Positions 1 to 6,679 of a stretch of 12,612 nt of DNA are shown one piece after another (position 1 is the stretch's first letter; the number at the start of each line of letters is the position of its first letter). Source of the stretch: Prolixibacteraceae bacterium (GTDB taxonomy: Bacteria > Bacteroidota > Bacteroidia > Bacteroidales > Prolixibacteraceae); contig JAQIDF010000004.1 in assembly GCA_027858145.1 (NCBI GenBank), positions 1 to 12,612 of the forward strand, written 5' to 3'. The notes beneath the pieces are model-generated. The model did no database searches and was not told where the DNA came from. It worked only from the letters and a program-made list of their open reading frames with translations. Position numbers and translations under genes: made by a program.

Positions 1-651
1 GTTGTCATAGTCTTTACGAAACACGAAATATTTTAAATTTTGATTTTCATCAATAATAGGTAAGGTATTTAATTTATGTTCCCAAATTATATCATTGGCT
101 TCACTTAATGTAATTCCATCTTTAGCGGTTATTAGATTTGATACAGGAGTCATGAAATCTATCACTTTCTTGTCTAAACGATCCTTACTAACCCTGTAAT
201 CACGACTAGTTATAAGTCCTATTAGTTTGCCGCAAGAAGTACCATTATCAGTTACACCAACTGTTGAAAAACTAGTTTTATCTTTTAAAGCTAATACATC
301 CTTTAGTGTGTGTGCCGGTGTTAAATTAGCTCTGCTTTCCACAAATCCGGCTTTATATTTCTTTACTTTCATTACCATTTTGACTTGGTCCTCAATTGTC
401 TGAGAACCAAAGATAAATGATAAACCTCCTTCTTTTGCCAATGCAATTGCCAGTCCACTATCTGATACTGATTGCATTATGGCTGAAACAAAAGGAATTT
501 TTATAGAAATTCTCGGAATCTCTCCCTTTTTAAATTTAACCAGAGGTGTTTGTAAATTAACATTGTCAATAGTGTTGAGCTTTGTTGTTAAACCGGGTAA
601 TATCAGGTACTCACTAAAAGTCCTTGATACTTCATTTGTTATTATTGCCAT
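1..651 (-). CDS. guaB: IMP dehydrogenase, N-terminal part (gene runs off the left edge)
   Basis: The 217 visible codons begin at the ATG whose complement ends at 651 and stay open to the window edge. The enzyme oxidises IMP to XMP with NAD+, the committed cytosolic step of GMP synthesis. The start of the TIM barrel is recognisable at residues 11-84 (YLILPGLTTK near 15-24, IPFVSAIMQ at 52-60, GGLSFIFGSQ at 75-84). The CBS-pair insertion follows at about 95-215, with TSRDYR at 148-153, FMTP at 166-169 and LPIIDENQ at 197-204. The text matches the slightly long, roughly 500-residue IMPDH variant found in Bacteroidota and Clostridia rather than the classic E. coli type. The catalytic cysteine loop and flap lie outside the window, so activity cannot be judged. 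No clear SD and no complete promoter is seen; a lone TAGTTTTG (minus, 675-682) lacks a -33 partner. Family identity is very secure; variant assignment is from memory of the family. Confidence 0.93.
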   Translation of the reverse strand, partial: MAIITNEVSRTFSEYLILPGLTTKLNTIDNVNLQTPLVKFKKGEIPRISIKIPFVSAIMQSVSDSGLAIALAKEGGLSFIFGSQTIEDQVKMVMKVKKYKAGFVESRANLTPAHTLKDVLALKDKTSFSTVGVTDNGTSCGKLIGLITSRDYRVSKDRLDKKVIDFMTPVSNLITAKDGITLSEANDIIWEHKLNTLPIIDENQNLKYFVFRKDYDN

Positions 652-854
652 AATATTTGAAGTAAAAAATTTTGCAAAACTAAAAAATCATTTGCATCCT
701 TTTCTAATTTTTTAGTTTATTCTTATTTGCGGAGGCTGAATCCGCTTTGTTTCTCACTTGTTGCAAGTTCTTGAAAAACTTCAAATATGCAAATTTATTA
801 AAGGGGTAGTGGGGGGATAATCCGTAAGCTGATTACAGAAACAATTATTTGATT

Positions 855-978
855 AGTGCTTGCCCGAAAAGCCCAATTTCTGCGTTACGCCCTTTCTGAA
901 AACAGTCACTTACGAATGTAAACTCCTTGATTTTCAGAAAGGCCAAGCCTTGAAATTGAACTTTTCGATTCAAGCACT
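855..978. repeat. 124-base imperfect palindrome (MITE/REP-like hairpin element)
   Basis: Two 48-base arms (855-902 and 931-978) surround a 28-base centre. Paired blocks from outside in are agtgcttg 855-862 with caagcact 971-978, gaaaag 866-871 with cttttc 961-966, caatttc 874-880 with gaaattg 952-958, and the 12-base cctttctgaaaa 891-902 with ttttcagaaagg 931-942. About 33 bases per arm pair directly. No transposase and no convincing target-site duplication are visible. The form suggests a non-autonomous, dispersed palindromic repeat or a structured RNA. It lies beyond the probable terminator of the upstream gene, so it is not obviously part of that mRNA. The inverted repeat is read directly; the element class is inference. 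Confidence 0.65.
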
Positions 979-1010
979 TGAAAAAAAGTAGTTTTCTTGC
1001 TGACACTATA

Positions 1011-1055
1011 TAACACAAAAGCCGTACCTTTATAAAAAGTGCGGCTTTTGTGTTA
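1011..1055 (-). terminator. Strong stem-loop, probable terminator of the glycosyl-phosphate transferase gene
   Basis: A perfect 14-base inverted repeat, taacacaaaagccg (1011-1024) with cggcttttgtgtta (1042-1055), encloses a short loop that can pair further (tac/gta-like and ttt/aaa). It starts 31 bases past the stop codon of the minus-strand gene ending at 1087. The T-rich run lies inside the distal arm rather than after it. The symmetry means it could work in both directions. Confidence 0.65.
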
Positions 1056-1086
1056 ATATGTATAAGAGAGCGTGTGAGTTGTTTTG

Positions 1087-2235
1087 TCAAATGTTTTTGT
1101 TTGGCAAGTGTTTATTTGCTATTTGAACAACATAACGAGGAAGAAAAAGTTGTTGATGTTTATCGTCCGGTTTAATCTTTTTCTTGAATAGTATGTATAG
1201 TTCAAGCGAAGTTGAAAGTATTATGCTGGCTCCTAAAATAACACTGGTCAACTCTACTACATTGAGGTATTTTTGTAAGATCAAACTTCCGGCCATAAAA
1301 AGAATGTTATTCACAAATATTATCCCTGTAGCCTGGAGGTGCGACATGCCTAATGTGAGTAGCCTGTGATGAATGTGGTTTTTATCAGGCTTTAAAGGTG
1401 ATTTCTTTGCCACAAAAATTCGTAACATGAAAACACGTAAAACATCAAAAAGCGGGTAAACCATAAAACCAATTAACACCGCAGGTACTGATTTTAAAAC
1501 GTATTCTCCGGTATATCCGGCATTAAACTCATTGAATTTTGCAGCTAAAACAAAAATAAGCGTTCCGATTAGTAATGAACCGGTATCGCCCATGAATATT
1601 TTGTTACGATGACCAAATACATTGAATATGAAAAAAGCCAGGCATGCTCCTGCCAGAGAAAATGATATAAGTGCGTATTCGGGGAGGCCAATTATGACAA
1701 ACCATATACCAAAAACTGTTGATATTTGTACCGCTATTGATGAAGCCAATCCATCAATACCGTCAATTAAATTAAAACTATTGATTATCACAATTCCCAC
1801 AAAAAATGAAAGCAGGGTAGATGGTAGATATCCAATATTATCAAAGCCAAAACAACCATAAACATTTGAAAACCTTAAGTTGGCAAAAAGAATAACCACT
1901 GCTAATGAAATTGATAATGCTCCAAGTTTTGATCGGGGCGATATTCCAACTAAATCATCTTTCAAACCGGCAAAAAAAGTAATAAGCAAGCTGGCGAAAA
2001 TATACTTCAGGTCAAAAAACGGGAAACCATCTCCACCGAGTGTAACCCCTAAGGTTAAACCAATAAAAATTGCCGTACCACCTAAGGTAGGTATAATCGT
2101 AGTATTTAATTTCCGGGAATTGGGAACATCGAACAGCTTTTTGGCTTTTGAGACCCTTACAATCTGGGGTATGCTAAAAGCTGTAAATGTAAAAGCTATA
2201 ATAGATACTAAAATAAAGTAAAATAAATTTTCCAT
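1087..2235 (-). CDS. Polyprenyl-phosphate HexNAc-1-phosphate transferase (MraY/WecA/TagO family)
   Basis: This 382-residue polytopic membrane enzyme should move a sugar-1-phosphate from a UDP-sugar (GlcNAc-1-P in WecA/TagO relatives) to undecaprenyl phosphate, the first step of O-antigen, capsule or other surface glycan assembly at the inner membrane. Family motifs are all present: DVPNSRK at 36-42, PTLGG 49-53, the paired aspartates KDD 92-94, the long NSFNLIDGIDGL 152-163, MGDTGS 215-220 and the cytosolic HIHHRL 287-292. About ten or eleven hydrophobic segments alternate along the chain, and the length is normal. HIHHRL points to the WecA/TagO/WbpL side of the family rather than MraY itself. 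ATG at 2235 is chosen because nearby upstream ATGs are out of frame. It appears to be monocistronic: 216 bases separate it from the exonuclease gene and a strong stem-loop follows. The exact sugar cannot be read from sequence. Confidence 0.93.
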   Translation of the reverse strand: MENLFYFILVSIIAFTFTAFSIPQIVRVSKAKKLFDVPNSRKLNTTIIPTLGGTAIFIGLTLGVTLGGDGFPFFDLKYIFASLLITFFAGLKDDLVGISPRSKLGALSISLAVVILFANLRFSNVYGCFGFDNIGYLPSTLLSFFVGIVIINSFNLIDGIDGLASSIAVQISTVFGIWFVIIGLPEYALISFSLAGACLAFFIFNVFGHRNKIFMGDTGSLLIGTLIFVLAAKFNEFNAGYTGEYVLKSVPAVLIGFMVYPLFDVLRVFMLRIFVAKKSPLKPDKNHIHHRLLTLGMSHLQATGIIFVNNILFMAGSLILQKYLNVVELTSVILGASIILSTSLELYILFKKKIKPDDKHQQLFLPRYVVQIANKHLPNKNI

Positions 2236-2277
2236 GTTAAGTTTTCCATGTCATGTAAAGAGAGTAATGTTAGATAA

Positions 2278-2285
2278 CAAAGCTA
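2278..2285 (-). promoter_or_regulatory. Possible -7 promoter element upstream of the sugar-phosphate transferase gene
   Basis: The minus strand reads TAGCTTTG, a full match to the Bacteroidota -7 consensus TAnnTTTG, 42 bases before the start codon. No TTG is found at the expected -33 distance, so the call is tentative. Confidence 0.3.
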
Positions 2286-2451
2286 AGATAATTATACCTT
2301 AAAGTAAAGAGCTTTTTTGTAAAGTATGTGTTAAATGTACAAATGCTAATGTTTTTTAAACGAAGGAATGGATTAGTGAGTGACGGTATTTATTTAGTAA
2401 ATGACAATAAAAAAGAAATGTACATACTCATTGAATTGGTTTGAATTTAGA

Positions 2452-2970
2452 TCAGAAAAGTGTATTGCTCGTTTTTTTAAAGTTTTCAAGAATCATCTGA
2501 AGGAGTTGCACTGTAGCCAATGCATCTCCGGCAGCACGATGCCGGCCATTTATCTCTATGCCTAATTTCTCACATATCTTGCCTAATGAATAAGATTGAT
2601 GTCCCGGAATATATTTTCTTGCCAATTGTACAGTGCATAATTTCTTTCGGTAATAATTATAACCTAAATTTTGAAATTCTTCGCGTATAAAGTTGTAATC
2701 AAATGCAACATTATGTGCTACAAATGTTTTGTTATCAGTTACTTCTACAATTTTTCGTGCTATTTCATAAAATTTAGGGGCATTTATAACCATTCCATTG
2801 GTTATTCCTGTTAATTGTGTTGTGAAGTTAGAAAGCCGGCATTCGGGATTTACAAACGAAGTAAAAGAATCGATTATTTCTTTACCGTCAAATATGAAAA
2901 TGGCAATTTCAATTATTTTGCCTGTTTTTTTATTCCCCCCTGTCGTTTCAATGTCAACAACTGCATACAT
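2452..2970 (-). CDS. DnaQ-like DEDDh 3'-5' exonuclease
   Basis: This 172-residue protein is a stand-alone exonuclease domain like the proofreading subunit epsilon of DNA polymerase III or the exo domain of PolC. It would remove nucleotides from DNA or RNA 3' ends with two metal ions. Exo I is VVDIETTG with D6 and E8; Exo II is FVAHNVAFD with D91; Exo III is HRAAGDA with H144 and D149, giving the complete DEDDh set. QSYSLGKICEKLGI (125-138) is the usual helix before Exo III. No GIY-YIG, BRCT or polymerase-binding extension is present, so it could be epsilon-like or a repair/RNA exonuclease. ATG at 2970 places the first beta strand at the N-terminus as normal. A TATTTTTG (minus, 2975-2982) is only 4 bases upstream and is weak as a promoter. 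Family certain, exact substrate open. Confidence 0.9.
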   Translation of the reverse strand: MYAVVDIETTGGNKKTGKIIEIAIFIFDGKEIIDSFTSFVNPECRLSNFTTQLTGITNGMVINAPKFYEIARKIVEVTDNKTFVAHNVAFDYNFIREEFQNLGYNYYRKKLCTVQLARKYIPGHQSYSLGKICEKLGIEINGRHRAAGDALATVQLLQMILENFKKTSNTLF

Positions 2971-3013
2971 AAAACAAAAATAATCAATATTTTTTCAATC
3001 GGTTAATATTTAA

Positions 3014-3045
3014 TTGAATGTATTAAAGCTAAAATATTATATTTG
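3014..3045 (+). promoter_or_regulatory. Bacteroidota sigma-ABfr-type promoter of the OmpA-family gene
   Basis: TTG (3014-3016) is followed after 21 bases by TATATTTG (3038-3045), a full match to TAnnTTTG within the accepted spacing for this phylum. Transcription would begin near 3050, giving an untranslated leader of about 20 bases before the ATG at 3073. Confidence 0.65.
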
Positions 3046-3048
3046 TTT

Positions 3049-3063
3049 TTGTGGTTGCCACAA
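3049..3063 (+). promoter_or_regulatory. Small dyad at the predicted mRNA 5' end of the OmpA-family gene
   Basis: TTGTGG (3049-3054) and CCACAA (3058-3063) form a perfect 6-base palindrome with a 3-base centre, just after the predicted -7 box. In the transcript it would be a hairpin at the extreme 5' end; in DNA it could be an operator. Function is inferred from position only. Confidence 0.4.
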
Positions 3064-3072
3064 TTTTAAATC

Positions 3073-4548
3073 ATGTTGAAAAAATCAGCTTACATATCTT
3101 TATTATCCTTTTTATTTGCAGGTATGGTTTTATCTGTACAAGAGGGTAAAGCACAGAATATTGATCAACAATGGGCTGTAAAACCGTCGTATTCTTTACT
3201 TATTTATACCGGCGAACTGAATGATCAACTTTTTGATGCGAATAATATGAATCATGGTGGCGGCCTTTCTTTTTCACGTTATCTAAACCCTTCTGTTGAT
3301 TTAGTTATTGGAGCCGATTATTTTCAGTTGAAAATGGATAATACTTATGAAAGCAATAATTACCAAAGTTCAGGCTACCTGATAACTCCTAATGTTACTT
3401 TTAATTACAAGTTTTACAATAATTACATTTTACCTGAAGAAGCTCTATTCAAACCATATATGGGAATTGGATTCAATTATTTAATCGGTAATTCGCAAGG
3501 AAGTAGCTATGATCTTTCTGGTGATAATTATGAACATTTTATTGACGAGATTTCATTAAGCTTAAGTCCCGGGGTAAAATATAATCTATCTAATCGTATT
3601 GCACTTTTTGCTGAGCTGTCTATCCTTTTTGCAACAACCGATGAAATTGATGGTGCATCATTTGATCGGCAAAATGATCACTTTACAGGTGGCAGGGCTG
3701 GAGTGTATTTCAATATTAGTGGCATAAAAGATCAGGATAAAGATGGTGTGCCAGATATCGATGATGAATGTCCGGATACGCCCCGTGGTGTGAAAGTTGA
3801 TGAAGACGGTTGCCCGCAGGATCGCGATAAAGATGGTATACCCGATTATCTTGATGATTGTCCGGATGTTCCGGGATTGCCCGAATATAATGGTTGCCCC
3901 GATACCGATGGCGATGGCATAATTGACAAAGAAGATGATTGTCCGGAGCTGCCAGGGCTGCCTGAGTATAATGGTTGTCCCGACACTGATGGAGATGGTG
4001 TTATCGATCCTGATGATTTATGTCCGGGCACACAAGCGGGAATCACTGTTGATCAATATGGTTGCCCCATTGATTCGGATGGTGACGGTTTAACAGATGA
4101 TGTTGATCAGTGTCCTGATGAATATGGGCCAATGGAGTATCTTGGTTGTCCTGAACCACCTGATGTGGGCTGGCCTTCGATGGAGAAAGATACCCCTCCC
4201 GAGGTTTATTTTGAAACGGATAAATACGAATTAGATCCTGAAGCTGAGGCTGAAATGGATAAAATAATAGATTACATGTTCGAAAACCCGATGATGAACA
4301 TCCGTTTGTATGGATTTGCTGATCCTCGTGGTACTGATGAATACAATGATGTACTATCAGCCAGAAGAGTAGAAGCTGTTAAAAAATATCTGATGAGAAA
4401 AGGTGTTCCTGAAAACAGAATTATGGTCAAAGCGCTGGGTGAAATTCAGGAAGTTCAGTCGGTTGAAGGAGATGAGGATGCAACAATTGATCAAAAATTC
4501 AGAAAAGCACGTAAAGTACAATTTGAGACATTCTTCTTTATGCGGTAA
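3073..4548 (+). CDS. OmpA-family outer-membrane protein with thrombospondin type-3 repeats
   Basis: The 491-residue product should tether the outer membrane to peptidoglycan. Residues 1-27 look like a Sec signal peptide (KK then a hydrophobic core, likely cleavage after GKA or AQ). Residues 30-218 alternate polar and aromatic residues as in an eight-stranded beta barrel with strands such as GVKYNLSNRIALFAEL. Residues 220-347 carry five calcium-type DxDxDG..D..D.CP repeats. Residues 378-487 are the OmpA peptidoglycan-binding domain: VYFETDKYEL, then GFADPRGTDEYNDVLSARR, where D417 and R432 match the diaminopimelate-contact Asp and Arg of the family. ATG at 3073 follows a good promoter and gives a proper signal sequence. 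The gene stands alone and converges on the yciO-like gene, 13 bases apart; aagggaaaag (4547-4556) and cttttcctt (4579-4587) could form a shared weak terminator. Normal architecture for Bacteroidota; the barrel's pore activity is unknown. Confidence 0.93.
   Translation: MLKKSAYISLLSFLFAGMVLSVQEGKAQNIDQQWAVKPSYSLLIYTGELNDQLFDANNMNHGGGLSFSRYLNPSVDLVIGADYFQLKMDNTYESNNYQSSGYLITPNVTFNYKFYNNYILPEEALFKPYMGIGFNYLIGNSQGSSYDLSGDNYEHFIDEISLSLSPGVKYNLSNRIALFAELSILFATTDEIDGASFDRQNDHFTGGRAGVYFNISGIKDQDKDGVPDIDDECPDTPRGVKVDEDGCPQDRDKDGIPDYLDDCPDVPGLPEYNGCPDTDGDGIIDKEDDCPELPGLPEYNGCPDTDGDGVIDPDDLCPGTQAGITVDQYGCPIDSDGDGLTDDVDQCPDEYGPMEYLGCPEPPDVGWPSMEKDTPPEVYFETDKYELDPEAEAEMDKIIDYMFENPMMNIRLYGFADPRGTDEYNDVLSARRVEAVKKYLMRKGVPENRIMVKALGEIQEVQSVEGDEDATIDQKFRKARKVQFETFFFMR
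3730..4113 (+). repeat. Coding repeat: five thrombospondin type-3 units inside the OmpA-family gene
   Basis: Units begin at residues 220, 250, 277, 304 and 334 (DQDKDG, DRDKDG, DTDGDG, DTDGDG, DSDGDG), each ending in D-x-CP. Units two to four are spaced exactly 27 residues. The segment PGLPEYNGCPDTDGDG occurs twice (267-282 and 294-309) with identical residues. The paired cysteines and acidic loops bind calcium in the family and give a stiff linker between barrel and peptidoglycan domain. Confidence 0.85.
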
Positions 4549-4561
4549 GGGAAAAGGAGCA

Positions 4562-5182
4562 TTAGTAGATTACTTCTTCTTTTCCTTCTCTTAATATTGA
4601 TATCTCATCATTTGAACAGTCAATAATAGTTGACACCTGATTGCCTCCGATACCACCATCAATTACAGCATCTACAATTCTATCATATTCTTCAAATATT
4701 AATTCAGGATCAGTCATATAAGCTTTAACTTCATCCTGACTGTGAACAGAAGTCGAAAAAACAGGGTTACCCAATTGTTTAACAATTTGGCGGATTATGG
4801 CATTGTCAGGAACTCTGATGCCAACTGTTTTTTTCTTCTTTTTGAAATAGCGGGGTACGTTATTATTTGCCGGAAGAATAAATGTAAATGGCCCCGGCAG
4901 ATTTCTTTTCATCAACTTAAAAACAGGATTGGGAATGGGCTTACAGTAATCTGAAAGATGACTTAAGTCGTGACAAATAAAAGAGAAATTTGATTTTTCT
5001 ACTTTGATATCTTTAATCTTAGCTACTTTTTCAACAGCTTTATTATTCATAATATCACATCCTAAGCTGTAAACCGTATCGGTAGGGTAAATAATTATTC
5101 CACCTTGACGTAGAATTTCAACAACCTCTATCACTCTATTGATATCAGTTTCTTTCTCGTATAATTTAATGTATTCAGCCAT
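4562..5182 (-). CDS. yciO: YciO-type member of the Sua5/YrdC (threonylcarbamoyl-AMP synthase) family
   Basis: This 206-residue protein has the YrdC fold signatures: GGIIIYPTDTVYSLGCD at 27-43, LPGPFTFIL at 95-103, GIRVPDN at 121-127 and the C-terminal STIID...REG. True TsaC/Sua5 makes threonylcarbamoyl-AMP for the t6A base of ANN-decoding tRNAs and has a KxR plus SxN tetrad. Here the KxR site appears as K57-D-I59 and SxN appears as S143-T-S145, so the arginine and asparagine seem absent. The STS-V/L segment and the DxxIDGG-like tail resemble E. coli YciO, whose role is less certain than TsaC. No Sua5 C-terminal domain is present. It lies 40 bases downstream of trkH on the same strand and is probably cotranscribed, though a TATTTTTG at 5203-5210 (minus) could be a private -7 box. 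Automated annotation would probably call it L-threonylcarbamoyladenylate synthase; I prefer the cautious name. Confidence 0.85.
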   Translation of the reverse strand: MAEYIKLYEKETDINRVIEVVEILRQGGIIIYPTDTVYSLGCDIMNNKAVEKVAKIKDIKVEKSNFSFICHDLSHLSDYCKPIPNPVFKLMKRNLPGPFTFILPANNNVPRYFKKKKKTVGIRVPDNAIIRQIVKQLGNPVFSTSVHSQDEVKAYMTDPELIFEEYDRIVDAVIDGGIGGNQVSTIIDCSNDEISILREGKEEVIY

Positions 5183-5222
5183 AATTCTTAAATGATTTAT
5201 AGCAAAAATAGCATTTTATAAA

Positions 5223-6671
5223 TTAGCGCTTCCAGAATGCAGGGGAAAAGAGAACAATGATTGTGAATAACTCAAGACGCCCAAGAAGCATTAAGAATGA
5301 TAAAAACCATTTTCCACCATCAGGAATATGTGCAAAGGTGGCTGATGGGCCAACTGAACCAATTCCCGGACCAATATTTCCCAGCGAAGTGGCAACAGCT
5401 CCAAAGGCAGTTTCAAAATCATCAACAAACACCATGAAAATCAGCGTGCTTATAAAGAATACAATAATATACAGAAAGAAAAACGCTAAAACATTTGTGA
5501 TAACTTGTTGATTTACAGATTTTTTATTGAATCGGACAGGGATAATGGCATTGGGGTGAATTAGCCTGCGCATCTCATAGTAAGTGTTTTTTATAAGAAG
5601 AACAATTCGCATTATTTTAATGCCACCTCCGGTTGAACCAGTTGAACCGCCTATGAAAAAAAGCATTAATATTATTGCTGTAAGAAATGGTGTCCACAAT
5701 AAATAATCACTTGTGGCATAGCCTGTTGTTGTAATAATTGAGACAGTTTGGAACATCGCATCCCGAATTGATTGTTCTATACCTAAGTTTGAAGTCAATA
5801 TTAAACCGATTGATAATATTGATGCTGCGATGCCAATAAAAATAAGATAAAACTTGTACTCTTCGTTTCTGAACATTTTCCGTGGCTTTCCTGTGATAGC
5901 ATGAAAGGATAGTGAGAAATTCGTTCCAGCCATAATCATAAAAAATATGATTACATATTGAATATATGCCGAATCCCAATAAGCGATACTGGCTTGTTTG
6001 GTTGAATAGCCTCCGGTTGCCATGGTTGTGAAGGAATGGCAAATTGCATCGAAGAAATCCATTCCTCCAAACATTAACAATATCGTTTCAGCGGCAGTAA
6101 ACATTAAATATATATTCCAAAGAATTTTGGCTGTATCTTTAATTTTAGGATTTACTTTATCAGGAGCAATTCCGGGCGATTCGGCTGTGAAAAGTGACAT
6201 GCCACCAATTCCAAAAGCCGGTAAAACCGCTAACGACAAAACAACAATTCCCATACCACCAAGCCATTGCGTAAGACTCCGCCAAAACAATATGCCGTGT
6301 GGCATTTCTTCAATGTTATTTAAAATGGATGACCCGGTAGTGGTAAAACCTGAAATTGTTTCGAAAAAAGCATTCGTATAATTTGGTATGGAACCACTAA
6401 AAACGTATGGAAGACTCCCAAATAAAGAGAAAAAAACCCATACAAGCCCGACAATAACATATCCTTCACGTCGGCCAATGTTCTTTTTGGCTTTAAAAGT
6501 TAGTGTCATTGACACAACTCCAACTATAATTGTAATTAATGCTGAATATAAAAATGAAAGTGTATCGCCATCATTATAAATACCGGCTACAATTAAAGGT
6601 AGAATCATGAACAACCCTTCGCCTATAAGGAGAAAGCCAAGTGTTCGGATTATAATTTTATAGTTTAACAC
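5223..6671 (-). CDS. trkH: TrkH-family potassium uptake channel subunit
   Basis: The 482-residue integral membrane protein forms the K+ pathway of the Trk system. Four M1-pore-M2 repeats are visible from their filter loops: GFTTTGSSIL (108-117), TTMATGGYST (215-224), ITTTGYATSD (313-322) and TSLGNIGPG (428-436). The glycine-rich intramembrane gate loop GGSTGSTGGG lies at 341-350, followed by a basic stretch (KNTYYEMRRLIHP). Length and order match TrkH rather than the shorter KtrB. The start at 6671 is 8 bases after the trkA stop, so the two genes form an operon and act as one complex, with TrkA gating the channel from the cytosol. No damage to any filter is seen. Confidence 0.96.
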   Translation of the reverse strand: MLNYKIIIRTLGFLLIGEGLFMILPLIVAGIYNDGDTLSFLYSALITIIVGVVSMTLTFKAKKNIGRREGYVIVGLVWVFFSLFGSLPYVFSGSIPNYTNAFFETISGFTTTGSSILNNIEEMPHGILFWRSLTQWLGGMGIVVLSLAVLPAFGIGGMSLFTAESPGIAPDKVNPKIKDTAKILWNIYLMFTAAETILLMFGGMDFFDAICHSFTTMATGGYSTKQASIAYWDSAYIQYVIIFFMIMAGTNFSLSFHAITGKPRKMFRNEEYKFYLIFIGIAASILSIGLILTSNLGIEQSIRDAMFQTVSIITTTGYATSDYLLWTPFLTAIILMLFFIGGSTGSTGGGIKIMRIVLLIKNTYYEMRRLIHPNAIIPVRFNKKSVNQQVITNVLAFFFLYIIVFFISTLIFMVFVDDFETAFGAVATSLGNIGPGIGSVGPSATFAHIPDGGKWFLSFLMLLGRLELFTIIVLFSPAFWKR

Positions 6672-6679
6672 CTCTGGTA

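Larger units (their letters stand above)
652..1086. other. 435-base gene-free interval between guaB and the glycosyl-phosphate transferase gene
   Basis: This stretch separates two minus-strand genes. Its left part should hold the guaB promoter and 5' leader. It contains a small hairpin (gcgga 729-733 with tccgc 741-745), a weak palindrome (acttg 756-760 with caagt 764-768) and a G-rich patch at 803-816. The right part holds the long hairpin element and the terminator listed separately. An 81-codon open frame on the minus strand (845-1090) crosses the long hairpin, the terminator and the stop codon of the upstream gene; I judge it to be a by-product of the repeat, not a gene. Confidence 0.7.

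Noticed and set aside
803..816. G-rich patch as a G-quadruplex
   Set aside because: Only two G tracts are present close together, fewer than the four needed for an intramolecular quadruplex.
845..1090. 81-codon open frame on the minus strand
   Set aside because: It overlaps the stop codon of the upstream gene and runs through both the terminator-like stem-loop and the long palindrome. The composition follows the repeats and no domain is recognisable.
3846..4046. 66-codon Pro/Ser/Gly repeat frame on the minus strand
   Set aside because: It is the antisense image of the thrombospondin type-3 coding repeats in the OmpA-family gene.
5707..6381. 111-codon minus and 119-codon plus frames inside trkH
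   Set aside because: Both are alternative-frame shadows of the TrkH pore region, whose own frame has all four filter motifs.
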